In this document: in pieces, positions 17,309 through 25,909 of the stretch
Position numbering within the stretch: position 1 is the first letter of the stretch
Layout of the letters: each line of letters begins with the position of its first letter
From: an uncultured Alphaproteobacteria bacterium
Lineage (GTDB): Bacteria; Pseudomonadota; Alphaproteobacteria; MPNO01; UBA2964
Reading direction: 5' to 3'
Assembly: GCA_951812775.1 (NCBI GenBank)
Contig: OX638326.1
Coordinates: forward strand, 2,925,391-2,989,390
Length of the DNA stretch: 64,000 nt
Notes under the pieces: model-generated
What the model was told of the DNA's origin: nothing
Databases searched by the model: none
The model's input: only the letters and a program-made list of their open reading frames with translations
Program-made: the position numbers and the translations under genes

Positions 17309-18784
17309 ATGACATCAGCAGGTTCAAACGTGGAACATTTCTCGCCAAGCGACTCTTCGGACACTGCCAGCATTGTTTCTCCGCCGCTTTATGATTTCGA
17401 TATGCTGGTCATCGGATCAGGCCCATCTGGTCAACGCGCCGCTATCCAGTCTGCCAAGCTTGGCAAGCGCACGGTGGTCATTGAGCAAAAAACCGTGGTT
17501 GGCGGCGTTTGTATAAACACCGGGACCATTCCGTCAAAAACGCTACGGGAAGCGGCCGTCCATCTTTCCGGCCATCGCGAACGAAATGTCTACGGTTCAT
17601 CCTATTCCGTTAAAAATGACATCACGATGAAAGATATTTTGTTCCGCACCGGTCATGTCATCCGCAATGAAATTGATGTCACAAATAACCAGCTGCATCG
17701 GAATGGAATTGCAGTATTGGGGGCACGCGCTTCATTTGTTGATGAACATACCGTTCGCCTGACCTTTTTCGATGGCCGCGGGCAGCGTGACATTACATCG
17801 GACCGGATTGTCATCGCGGTCGGCACTGAGACCACCAAAGACCCGAAAATTCCTTTTGATGGGCAATGTATTTTCACCAGCGACGATATTCTCGAACTGG
17901 AAGAATTACCAAAATCACTGGCAGTTGTTGGCGCTGGTGTAATCGGCCTGGAATACACCACCATCTTGTCGACGTTGGGTGTGCGGGTAACGGTGATTGA
18001 TAAACGACCCCGGCTGCTGGACTTCGTCGATTCCGAAATTATTGACACGCTGGTTTATCAAATGCGCCAAAACCGGGTGACCTTCCGGCTTGATGAAGAA
18101 GTTCAGAGTCTCGAAGTGTGCGACAGCGAAAAAGGACGCCGGGTGAGGATCGTTCTGGAAAGTGGCAAACAGATTGTTACCCAAAAAGCGCTCTACAGTA
18201 TTGGCCGAACGGGCGCGACGTCCGAGCTAAATCTTTCGGTGGCAAAGCTCGAAGCCGATGATCGGAGCCGACTGATTGTTGATGATAACCATCAAACCGC
18301 GACCCCGCATATTTATGCCGTTGGCGATGTCATCGGTTTCCCCAGTCTTGCCTCTACCTCAATGGAACAGGGGCGCCTGGCTGCCTGTCATGCCTTTAAT
18401 CATGACTCGCATAGTGTCGCTGATCTGTTTCCCTACGGTATTTATACGATCCCGGAAATTTCGGTGGTCGGAAAGACCGAGGAGCAACTCACGAAAGAAA
18501 ATGTCCCCTATGAGGTCGGCAAAGCCTTTTACCGCGAGATCGCCCGCGGACAGATTATCGGCGACCATACCGGCATGCTGAAAATCATGTTTCACATGGA
18601 AACGCGCAAACTGCTGGGCGTGTCGATCATCGGCGAACAGGCCGCTGAACTTATTCATATTGGTCAGGCTGTTATGGCGCATGAGGGCACAGTCGATTAT
18701 TTTGTTGATACGGTGTTCAACTATCCGACTCTGGCGGAATGCTACAAAACGGCGGCGTTTGACGGCATTAACCGGCTCGAATAG
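17309..18784 (+). CDS. sthA: Soluble pyridine nucleotide transhydrogenase
   Basis: A 491-residue FAD flavoprotein of the disulfide reductase superfamily. It has the FAD-binding MLVIGSGPSGQRAA near residue 34, GGVCINTGTIPSKTLREA with only one of the two redox cysteines of lipoamide dehydrogenase (the SthA pattern), a second Rossmann motif VVGAGVIGLEYTT near residue 208, and IYAVGDVIGFPSLAS near residue 334. It equilibrates NADPH and NADH in the cytoplasm. I took ATG 17309 because the upstream in-frame sequence overlaps the leader of the divergent gene and looks non-coding. A strong terminator hairpin follows at 18810. Confidence 0.9.
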   Translation: MTSAGSNVEHFSPSDSSDTASIVSPPLYDFDMLVIGSGPSGQRAAIQSAKLGKRTVVIEQKTVVGGVCINTGTIPSKTLREAAVHLSGHRERNVYGSSYSVKNDITMKDILFRTGHVIRNEIDVTNNQLHRNGIAVLGARASFVDEHTVRLTFFDGRGQRDITSDRIVIAVGTETTKDPKIPFDGQCIFTSDDILELEELPKSLAVVGAGVIGLEYTTILSTLGVRVTVIDKRPRLLDFVDSEIIDTLVYQMRQNRVTFRLDEEVQSLEVCDSEKGRRVRIVLESGKQIVTQKALYSIGRTGATSELNLSVAKLEADDRSRLIVDDNHQTATPHIYAVGDVIGFPSLASTSMEQGRLAACHAFNHDSHSVADLFPYGIYTIPEISVVGKTEEQLTKENVPYEVGKAFYREIARGQIIGDHTGMLKIMFHMETRKLLGVSIIGEQAAELIHIGQAVMAHEGTVDYFVDTVFNYPTLAECYKTAAFDGINRLE

Positions 18785-18809
18785 AGCACGCCACCTATCG
18801 TTTCCAAGA

Positions 18810-18841
18810 GGCAATCCGGCGCGGGCTGGATTGCCTTTTTT
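18810..18841 (+). terminator. Rho-independent terminator after sthA
   Basis: An 8-bp perfect stem (GGCAATCC and GGATTGCC) with a 10-nt loop is followed by six T. It lies 26 bp after the sthA stop and separates it from the amidase gene. Confidence 0.85.
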
Positions 18842-18872
18842 GTGTCAAGAGCTTGCGCAAGGTCAGCTTTTG

Positions 18873-20168
18873 ATGTCGAGTCATTGCATGTTGAACGAAC
18901 TTTCTTTCGCCGATGCCGCCGCAGCCATTGAACGCGGTGACATAACCTCTGAAAAACTCGTCCGTGACTGCCTTGACCGGATCGAGGCGCGTGATGGTGA
19001 TGTGCAAGCCTGGGCGTTCATTGATCCGGAGTTGGCCCTGGCGCAGGCACGGGCCTGCGACAAGGCGCCAGAACGTATAGGCCCGCTTCACGGTGTGCCC
19101 TTTGGCGTCAAAGATATCATTGCCACCCATGACATGCCGACCGGGATGGGGTCGCCAATCTATGAAGGCAATATGCCGGGATATGATGCGTCCTGTGTCG
19201 CACTGTTGCGAGCGGCAGGTGCCGTCATCCTCGGTAAGACCGTGACCGTGGAGTTCGCGGGTATGGCGCCACCGCCGACCGCCAACCCGCATAATCTTGA
19301 CTGTACTCCGGGTGGGTCGAGCAGCGGTTCCGGCGCGGCTGTGGGAGATTTCATGGTGCCCGCTGCTTTCGGGACGCAAACCGCAGGGTCGATCCATCGG
19401 CCAGCGGCGCATTGCGGCGTCATCGGGTTTAAGCCGACTTTCGATACATATGGTCTGCATGGCGTTTGGCCGGCGGCTCAGTCATTGGACACGCTGGGTT
19501 TTTTGACCCGTGCCATGGAGGATGTTGAGCTTATCCACGCATCCTTGCTCGGGCGGCCGGTGAATCTTGAACGGCCCTCTGTCACAGCGCCACGCATTGC
19601 CATTTGCAAAACCCATCTCTGGAATATTGTGAAACCCGAAACCGAAGAAGCTATCGCGATTGCGCGTGACGTTTTGGGAGCAAAAGGCGCTATCGTTACG
19701 GATCTTGTTTTGCCTGACAGTTTTGACGAGCTGGTTGGAGCCCGCGATGTGATCTCCAGCTATGAGCGGGCTCGGGCCACTGCCCATGAATGGTTCAACC
19801 ATCGCGATCTGCTGAGTCCGCAGCTCCAAAAGGGTGTCGCCAAGGGTTTTGGCTGGGAATATGACGAGTACAAACATGCGATGAAGGTTGGGGCAGATCG
19901 GCGCCGCAATCTCGATGCTTTGTTTGAAAACTTCGATGCCATCATTGCGCCCTGCACGGCAGGGGAAGCCCCACCGGATCGCAACAGTACTGGGGATCAT
20001 ACCCATATTGGCATGTGGAATTTACTGCATGTTCCCAGCTACGCGCTGCCCACGCATAAGGGCCCCAATAAAATGCCCGTCGCGATCCAGATTATGGGGC
20101 GCTACGGTAAAGATGATGCGCTCTTTGATGTTGCGAAATGGGTTCTGGAACAGCTGGTTCCGGCGTAA
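18873..20168 (+). CDS. Amidase (amidase signature family)
   Basis: A 431-residue amidase-signature hydrolase. The Ser-cisSer-Lys triad can be placed: Lys in GVPFGVKDIIATHDMPT, the glycine/serine-rich GGSSSGSGAAVGDFMVPAAFGTQT with the cis-Ser, and the nucleophile in TAGSIHRPAAHCGVIGFKPT. In most family members the last motif reads GGSIR; SIH here is a small deviation. It hydrolyses a carboxamide to acid and ammonia in the cytoplasm. It heads a same-strand series with a VOC protein, an FAD dehydrogenase and an enoyl-CoA hydratase, which suggests a degradation pathway for a small amide or dicarboxylic compound. Start at ATG 18873 or 18888. Confidence 0.87.
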   Translation: MSSHCMLNELSFADAAAAIERGDITSEKLVRDCLDRIEARDGDVQAWAFIDPELALAQARACDKAPERIGPLHGVPFGVKDIIATHDMPTGMGSPIYEGNMPGYDASCVALLRAAGAVILGKTVTVEFAGMAPPPTANPHNLDCTPGGSSSGSGAAVGDFMVPAAFGTQTAGSIHRPAAHCGVIGFKPTFDTYGLHGVWPAAQSLDTLGFLTRAMEDVELIHASLLGRPVNLERPSVTAPRIAICKTHLWNIVKPETEEAIAIARDVLGAKGAIVTDLVLPDSFDELVGARDVISSYERARATAHEWFNHRDLLSPQLQKGVAKGFGWEYDEYKHAMKVGADRRRNLDALFENFDAIIAPCTAGEAPPDRNSTGDHTHIGMWNLLHVPSYALPTHKGPNKMPVAIQIMGRYGKDDALFDVAKWVLEQLVPA

Positions 20169-20222
20169 GGTAACCACAAAGATTTTGGTTGTAAGCGCCA
20201 AGATCAGAAACAGGAGGCTCTA

Positions 20223-20636
20223 ATGGCTAAAATCAAGCACATCGCGATGGTTTCTATGGATCCGCCCAAACTGGCCGAATTTTACAAGCAGGTTTTCGAC
20301 ATGAAAATCCTGCACAGTTCAAAAAGCGGTGCGACCTATTTGACGGATGGATACATCAATGTCGCCTTGTTGCCGCAAAAGGCCGAAGGCAAACCCAACG
20401 GGCTCAATCACTTTGGTTTTGAGATTGATCATCAGGAAGAGATTGCCAAGCGTATGGAAGCGTTCGGCGTCAAAGCGCCGGGGCAACGGCCCCGCAACCG
20501 GCCCTATGCCGAAACCCGAGGCTGTGATCCCGAAGGCAATAATTTTGATCTCTCGGTCCATGGCTTTCAGGAAGTCGAATATCAAGCCGACCGCGACCGC
20601 GGTGTTAAACGCGTGCAGGAAAAAGTCGACGCCTAA
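20223..20636 (+). CDS. VOC superfamily (glyoxalase/dioxygenase-fold) protein
   Basis: A 137-residue single-module protein with the beta-alpha-beta-beta-beta fold pattern: IKHIAMVSMDPPKLAEFYKQ at the start and GCDPEGNNFDLSVHG near the end, with an early His and late residues that could hold a metal. An AGGAGG ribosome site precedes ATG 20223. VOC enzymes include glyoxalases, epimerases and extradiol dioxygenases; the reaction here is not evident. Its place between amidase and FAD dehydrogenase genes, with short gaps, makes co-transcription and a shared substrate likely. Confidence 0.8.
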   Translation: MAKIKHIAMVSMDPPKLAEFYKQVFDMKILHSSKSGATYLTDGYINVALLPQKAEGKPNGLNHFGFEIDHQEEIAKRMEAFGVKAPGQRPRNRPYAETRGCDPEGNNFDLSVHGFQEVEYQADRDRGVKRVQEKVDA

Positions 20637-20658
20637 TCGCTAGCGGAGCCCGGAAGCA

Positions 20659-22143
20659 TTGCGTACCGAAAAATGTGATGTCGCGATTGTTGGCGGCGGG
20701 AGTGCGGCCTTTGAGGCAGCGGTCTCTGCACGCCAAAACGGTGCCGAACATGTGTTGATGCTTGAGAAAGCACCCGAAGAAGAGTTCGGCGGCAATGCCC
20801 GTTACTCCCATACCGGATTTCGGTTTGTCTATTCCGGGCCCGACGATATTCGAGATCTCGTGCCAGACTGGGATGCCGAAGAGTTCGCGCGTTTCCATAT
20901 TCCGGCCTATACCGAGGAAATTTTTAAAGGCGATTTGAATCGGGTCACGCAGGGTCGAATTGATCCTGACCTAGCCGAGTTCATGGTCAGCCAGTCGAAC
21001 GCGGCGGTGCGCTGGATGTTTGAGTCCGGTATCGAGTTCGAGCCTGAGAAACGGCGGGAGATTGACGGCAAGTTTTATTTCGAACCTGGCATCATTGTCC
21101 ACACGGTGGGCGGTGGTTTGGGGCAGCTCCTGCGCTGGCGACAAATCGCGCTCAATCTCGATGTGGATCTGCGTTACCGGTCGCGTGTCACTTCTTTCAT
21201 CGGCGATTTTAGAGGGATTGATGGCGTGTGTGTCGCCTCTGATGATGAGGATTACGAACTTAAGGCAGGTGCCGTTATCGTCTGTTCAGGCGGGTTTCAG
21301 GCCAATGCTGAAATGCGCGCGCGCTATCTCGGCACCAATGCCGATCTCATGAAAGTCCGCGGCTCCAAACACAATACTGGCGAAATTTTGCGCGCCTTGC
21401 TTGATCTTGGGGTGAAACCGGCCGGGCATTGGCAGGGTGCGCATGCAACGCTGATCGATGCGTTTGCGCCGGATGGCGGTACGCCCTTGCGACAGGACGG
21501 TCACAGCAATACCTGCAATCGTTACGACTACACGCAAGGTATTACTGTCAACAATCTAGCGGAGCGATTTTATGATGAGGGTGAAAACAATCACTCTTAT
21601 ACCTATGCGAAGACCGGGTGCGCGGTGCTGGCACAGCCCGGCGGTTTGGCGCATCAAATTTATGACCAAAAAGGGATCAACCTGTTCCGGCTCGGGGCGG
21701 AGTATACCGACGTCTATGAAGAAGCCGATACGATTCCCGAGCTGGCGACTAAAATAGGAATCGAACCGACAGCCATGGAAGCGACGATAGAAGAGTTCAA
21801 TGCCGCCTGTCAGACAGATATTCCTTTTAACCCGGGCATGCTCGATGGCCGCGGAACCAAAGGCCTGCCGCTACCAAAATCAAACTGGGCGAACCCGATC
21901 GATGAGCCGCCATTTCGCGCCTATACGGTGACCGGTGGTGTGACTTTTTCGTTTGGTGGCGTGCGGATTAATACCAGTTGCGAAGTGCTGGACATTACCG
22001 AGCAACCCATCCCTGGTCTCTATGCCTCGGGTGACATTGTCGGGTTATTCTTCCATAACTACCCATCCTGTACCGGCCAGACACGCAACGCCGTGTTTAG
22101 CCGTGAAGCGGGCAAGAACGCCGCGCAAAAGGCAAACGCATAA
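20659..22143 (+). CDS. FAD-dependent dehydrogenase, TcuA/fumarate-reductase-like
   Basis: A 494-residue flavoprotein of the succinate dehydrogenase/fumarate reductase flavoprotein family, closest in pattern to tricarballylate dehydrogenase TcuA. It has the dinucleotide motif DVAIVGGGSAAFEAA at the N-terminus, LEKAPEEEFGGNARYSHTG, and the C-terminal active-site region GGVRINTSCEVLD and GLYASGDIVGLFFHNYPS. It probably introduces a double bond next to carboxylates, which fits the enoyl-CoA hydratase gene 20 bp downstream. The start appears to be TTG 20659 with GGAAG upstream; no ATG is near. TcuB, the usual electron acceptor partner of TcuA, is not encoded beside it. Confidence 0.82.
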   Translation: MRTEKCDVAIVGGGSAAFEAAVSARQNGAEHVLMLEKAPEEEFGGNARYSHTGFRFVYSGPDDIRDLVPDWDAEEFARFHIPAYTEEIFKGDLNRVTQGRIDPDLAEFMVSQSNAAVRWMFESGIEFEPEKRREIDGKFYFEPGIIVHTVGGGLGQLLRWRQIALNLDVDLRYRSRVTSFIGDFRGIDGVCVASDDEDYELKAGAVIVCSGGFQANAEMRARYLGTNADLMKVRGSKHNTGEILRALLDLGVKPAGHWQGAHATLIDAFAPDGGTPLRQDGHSNTCNRYDYTQGITVNNLAERFYDEGENNHSYTYAKTGCAVLAQPGGLAHQIYDQKGINLFRLGAEYTDVYEEADTIPELATKIGIEPTAMEATIEEFNAACQTDIPFNPGMLDGRGTKGLPLPKSNWANPIDEPPFRAYTVTGGVTFSFGGVRINTSCEVLDITEQPIPGLYASGDIVGLFFHNYPSCTGQTRNAVFSREAGKNAAQKANA

Positions 22144-22163
22144 TAGTATTTTGAGGAACCCCG

Positions 22164-22967
22164 ATGACTGAACTGAAACTCGCCACCGAGAAAATGAAAG
22201 CCGAAAAGAAAGACGGCATCGGGTGGATGACCTTTAACAATCCGGCGCGCCGCAATGCCATCGGTTTTGCGATGCGCGAGGCAATTCTGGAGATCATCGA
22301 AGATTTCGAAAATGATCCCGATGTACGGGTTATCGTCATGCAAGGGGCGGAAGATAAAGCCTTTGTTTCGGGTTCAGATATTTCGGAGTTTGCTGAAAAG
22401 CGTGCGACGCCTGAACAGCGGGAAGTCTATGACGCGTTGTCGGCGCGGGTGAACGAGGCCTTCAACAATATCCAGAAACCACTGATCGCCATGATCCGTG
22501 GATTTTGCATGGGCGCTGGTGTCGGCACTGCGCTGCATGCCGATATCCGCGTTGCGGCGGAAGGGTCGCAATTTGGCGTGCCAGCCGCGAAATTGGCATT
22601 GGGGTACCCTTTTAAGAACATGAAAAAAATAGTCGATCTGGTGGGCCCGGCGAAAACCAAGGAGATCGTCTTTACCGGACGCCGTTTTTCCGGCGAAGAG
22701 GCGTTGGCCATGGGGCTGATCAATCAGCTGGTGCCGGGGGACAAGTTGGAAGAGGTCGTGCATGAACTGGCATCGACCATAGCTGCCAATGCACCGTTGA
22801 CCATTCACGCCACCAAGGTTATCGTTGCCGAAGCGGCAAAAGACCCTGATGGTCGCGACATCGCGCTGTGCGATCAGCTGGTCGAAAATTGCATGCTGAG
22901 CGAAGACTTTAAAGAAGGACGCACGGCCTTTATGGAAAAAAGGCCACCGGAGTTTAAAGGCAAGTAA
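22164..22967 (+). CDS. Enoyl-CoA hydratase/isomerase family protein
   Basis: A 267-residue crotonase-fold enzyme. The oxyanion-hole elements are visible as KAFVSGSDISEFAE near residue 70 and GFCMGAGVGTALHADIRVAA near residue 112; GVPAAKLALGYPF follows. The usual catalytic Glu positions of true hydratases are not clearly met (LGYPFKNMKKIVD in that region), so it may catalyse another crotonase-type reaction on a CoA ester. It ends the catabolic series begun by the amidase and is 14 bp from the next gene. Confidence 0.85.
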   Translation: MTELKLATEKMKAEKKDGIGWMTFNNPARRNAIGFAMREAILEIIEDFENDPDVRVIVMQGAEDKAFVSGSDISEFAEKRATPEQREVYDALSARVNEAFNNIQKPLIAMIRGFCMGAGVGTALHADIRVAAEGSQFGVPAAKLALGYPFKNMKKIVDLVGPAKTKEIVFTGRRFSGEEALAMGLINQLVPGDKLEEVVHELASTIAANAPLTIHATKVIVAEAAKDPDGRDIALCDQLVENCMLSEDFKEGRTAFMEKRPPEFKGK

Positions 22968-22981
22968 CGGTCGATAATTTT

Positions 22982-24163
22982 ATGCGACGACTTTTTGGCT
23001 ATCTTCTGGTCATTGGCTTGCCGGTTCTTGGCGCCGCCTATATGGCGGAAATCTATCTCTGGTATCTCGGCTCCAAATCGCTGGAGGTGATCGCTCAGAA
23101 ATCTGGGCACAAGTACGATGCGCGCAGCAAGCTCGAGGTTGTGGCTGATCTGCGCAAGGCGGGTGAAAAAGCAACTTTATATGTGCCGCCGGAAACCTTG
23201 TTTCGCGCCCGTGGTGATGCGCTAGGGTCGGCTTTAAAAGGCAAGGATGGCAAGGACCTCCTGTCGCTCGGCGGTACTTCCGGTGTGGTCAATGTTGTTT
23301 GTAATGAGGGTGGATCGTTCTTTCGCTATCCGGCGGACCGCTATGGCTTCAATAACCCCGATACCGTTTGGGACAGTCAATCCGTTGACATTGTTACCCT
23401 CGGCGATTCCTTCACGCTGGGCAATTGTGTGCCGCGCGGTAAAAGTATGATCGATATCTTGCGCGGGAAAACCGGGGCGTTGGTCAATCTCGGTGGCGGC
23501 GGCAATGGTCCACTTTTTATGCTGGCAGGGCTGCGGGAATATGGCGCCGGTTTCAAACCAAAGACAGTGTTGTGGTTCTTCTACAACAATGACATTGAAA
23601 ATTTGCGCAATGAACGCCGTAACCCGATCCTGCAGCGCTATCTGGGGGAAGGCGGGTTTTCACAATCATTGACGGATCGACAGGCGGAAATCGACAAATC
23701 ATTGTCCGGCCTCATCGCGAGTCTCTCTCAGAAAACCAATTGGTGAGAGAGCACTGTTTTTCGAATCTTGCGGCTTCAGAATTTGCGCTACCGTATCGCC
23801 CCGCCCAAGGCTGCACAGGGGATATCAGGTGATGATTTGGTGGCTGCGTATGGCGGGATTTTGACCAAGGCGCAAACTTTGATTTCGGGTTGGGTCGGCG
23901 AGCTGGTATTTGTCTACTTACCGTACCCTCCACGTTTTTTCGCCCCGGATGCGCCTGCCGTAAAGGCAGCATCAGAACGCAAAAAAGAGATGCTGGCCCT
24001 AGCTAAAAAAGTCGGTGTCAGAATCATCGATCTTGAACCGGTATTTGATGGTCATAAAAATTCCCGGGACCTCGCCTACGCCGCCAGCACGCATTACAGC
24101 GAGGCGGGTTACAGGCTGGCGGCGGAGACGATTGCTAAACAGCTTGGTCTGAAAGCGCGGTAA
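22982..24163 (+). pseudogene. SGNH/GDSL-type acyltransferase-like protein with in-frame TGA
   Basis: One frame encodes a membrane-anchored SGNH-hydrolase-like protein of about 393 residues, but TGA at 23744-23746 interrupts it after ...SQKTNW; the same frame continues ESTVFRILRLQNLRYRI to a stop at 24163. The N-terminus has a transmembrane segment (LFGYLLVIGLPVLGAAYMAE). Block I is VTLGDSFTLGNC, the oxyanion Gly/Asn are in LGGGGNGP, and the catalytic D..H pair is in STHYSEAGY after the stop. Without the second half the Ser-His pair is lost. Relatives include AlgX/AlgJ-like O-acetyltransferases acting on exported glycans. The replaced codon was probably Arg or Trp. Confidence 0.7.
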
Positions 24164-24194
24164 CGCACAGCATCGTATTCGCGGTGTCACACCG

Positions 24195-24258
24195 ACCCAT
24201 TCCCCCGCCCGGCTACCCAACGCCAGTATCCTCAGGGTGGCCGGGTGGGGGAGTGGGC
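24195..24258. repeat. Long GC-rich intergenic inverted repeat
   Basis: Arms of about 23 bp at 24195-24218 and 24235-24258 enclose a 16-nt loop, centred between two convergent genes. Every mismatch between the arms is a transition that gives a G-U pair when read as plus-strand RNA, so the transcript would form an almost unbroken stem. There is no T tract. It may act as a terminator or mRNA-stabilising structure, or be a member of a dispersed palindromic repeat family. Confidence 0.7.
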
Positions 24259-24282
24259 TGGGTAAGCTAAATAAATTGATTC

Positions 24283-25065
24283 CTACGTGTCGTAGCCGGG
24301 ATTAATCCGGTCGAGCATTTTTTTCATTGAGTCCCAGCCGCTGGGCCGCTCTTTGGTAACGGTGCGATTGCGGGCGAATTGCTGCTGGGTGTGCTGCAGC
24401 AGGTTTTCGGAAATTTCAATGACCTTACCGCCAGCCTGCATAATGGCGAGCTGGGTTTTGCAGGCCTTTTCCATCGCGAACATTTCTTTAAATGTTTGTC
24501 CGATGGTGGGGCCACAGACCAGCAAACCATGATTGCGCAAAACGAGATAATCCTTGTCGCCGAGGTCTTGCACCAGCCGGTCGCGCTCGTCGAGATCGTC
24601 GGCGACCCCTTCGAAATCATGATAGGCGACGGTGTTGTAATAGCGCGTGGCTTTCTGGAACCAGGGTTGCAGCCCTTCCTCCATGGTGGCGATGGCCATA
24701 CCGGCAACGGTGTGGGTGTGCATGACGCATTTAGCGTCATGGCGGGCAGCGTGAATGGCAGAATGGATCACGAACCCGGCAGGATTAATCACATGCTCGG
24801 TGTCCTGGACGATATTGCCATCAAGATCCACTTTCACCAAGCTGGACGCGGTGATCTCACTGAAATGCATGCCGTAAGGATTGAGCAGAAAATGCTCTGC
24901 CGCTCCTGGTGCACGCGCTGAGATATGGGTCGCAAACAAATCATCCATATCGTAGTGCGAGACCAGCCGGTAACAGGCCGCGAGATCAACACGCATTTCC
25001 CATTCTTCCGCACTCATTTCACTGGTTGCCGTTTCAAGTTTCTGTATCACCGGGCTTGCGCACAT
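24283..25065 (-). CDS. Class II aldolase/adducin domain protein
   Basis: A 260-residue protein with the class II aldolase fold. The zinc site is visible as VMHTHTVAGMAIA (HxH) and LRNHGLLVCG; FATHISARAPG holds the substrate-binding loop. Proteins of this group include L-fuculose-phosphate aldolase-like enzymes and decarboxylases, and many act on non-sugar substrates. Start at ATG 25065 gives MCASPVIQKLETATSEMSAEEWEMR. It stands alone on the minus strand beside catabolic genes. The substrate is unknown. Confidence 0.83.
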   Translation of the reverse strand: MCASPVIQKLETATSEMSAEEWEMRVDLAACYRLVSHYDMDDLFATHISARAPGAAEHFLLNPYGMHFSEITASSLVKVDLDGNIVQDTEHVINPAGFVIHSAIHAARHDAKCVMHTHTVAGMAIATMEEGLQPWFQKATRYYNTVAYHDFEGVADDLDERDRLVQDLGDKDYLVLRNHGLLVCGPTIGQTFKEMFAMEKACKTQLAIMQAGGKVIEISENLLQHTQQQFARNRTVTKERPSGWDSMKKMLDRINPGYDT

Positions 25066-25206
25066 ATCAGCCTCCCTATTTGTCCTGTTGCCACATTATC
25101 GGCATTGACCTGCAAATTGCGCAAGGGCGATTGCCTCCATTGATTCTGCAATTGAATCCGTAACGCGCCTGTGTGACGATCTGCTAAATCAAATTTGGAG
25201 ACTCCA

Positions 25207-25899
25207 ATGGCTACCAAGTTCAAACTTTGCAGTTTTAAAACTTGCCCCTGGGTTCATCGCGCCGCGATCGTTCTGCAGGAAAAGAACATCGATTATGACA
25301 TCGAATATATCGACCGCGATAACCGGCCTGACTGGTTCCTGGCAATATCGCCGCATTCGAAAGTGCCAGTGCTGATCGTTGATGAGGATCGGGCGTTGTT
25401 CGAATCAAATGCGATTGCCGAATATCTCGACGAGGTCACGGAGCCGCAGCTGCATCCAGCCGACCCGCTGGACCGTGCCTATAACCGGGCGTGGAACGAC
25501 TATGTGCCGGTATGCAGCAAGATCACCCATCTCACCGATGCGGAAGACGCTGATGATCTCGCTAAGAGATGTGATGAAGTTCGCGGTATTTTTGGCAAGC
25601 TTGAAGGCGCACTGGAAAAACGTGGCAATGACGGCCCCTATTTTAATGGCCCAGATTTCTCGCTAACTGATGCGTCGTATGCACCTGCCCTGATGCGTTT
25701 TACCTTCTTTGATCGTATCCACCCGCTGGGGCTGATTGAAGAATTCCCGCTGGTTGAGGCGTGGCGCAATGCCTTGATGGCGCGCCCGTCCGTTGCTGCG
25801 GGCGTCGTGCCCGACTTTGAAGATTACTGGCGCGACGTTTTACGGCAGAAAGGCCACTGGACGGCTCAGTTCATCCCAGGCGCCGCCGCCGCTGAGTAG
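25207..25899 (+). CDS. Glutathione S-transferase family protein
   Basis: A 230-residue GST with the thioredoxin-like N-terminal domain (KLCSFKTCPWVHRAAIVLQE, a cysteine rather than serine or tyrosine at the catalytic turn; then ISPHSKVPVLIVDEDRALFESNAIAEYL) and an all-helical C-terminal domain (GPDFSLTDASYAPALMRF). The CPWVHR motif resembles omega- and lambda-type GSTs, which act as thiol transferases or dehydroascorbate reductases. ATG 25207 is preceded by GGAG. It is convergent with the following binding-protein gene, 10 bp apart. Confidence 0.87.
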   Translation: MATKFKLCSFKTCPWVHRAAIVLQEKNIDYDIEYIDRDNRPDWFLAISPHSKVPVLIVDEDRALFESNAIAEYLDEVTEPQLHPADPLDRAYNRAWNDYVPVCSKITHLTDAEDADDLAKRCDEVRGIFGKLEGALEKRGNDGPYFNGPDFSLTDASYAPALMRFTFFDRIHPLGLIEEFPLVEAWRNALMARPSVAAGVVPDFEDYWRDVLRQKGHWTAQFIPGAAAAE

Positions 25900-25909
25900 G
25901 GCGAAAACC

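Noticed and set aside
23744-23746. Selenocysteine at the internal TGA of the SGNH protein.
   Set aside because: The position is not catalytic, homologous position is expected to be Arg or Trp, and no compelling SECIS-like hairpin directly follows.
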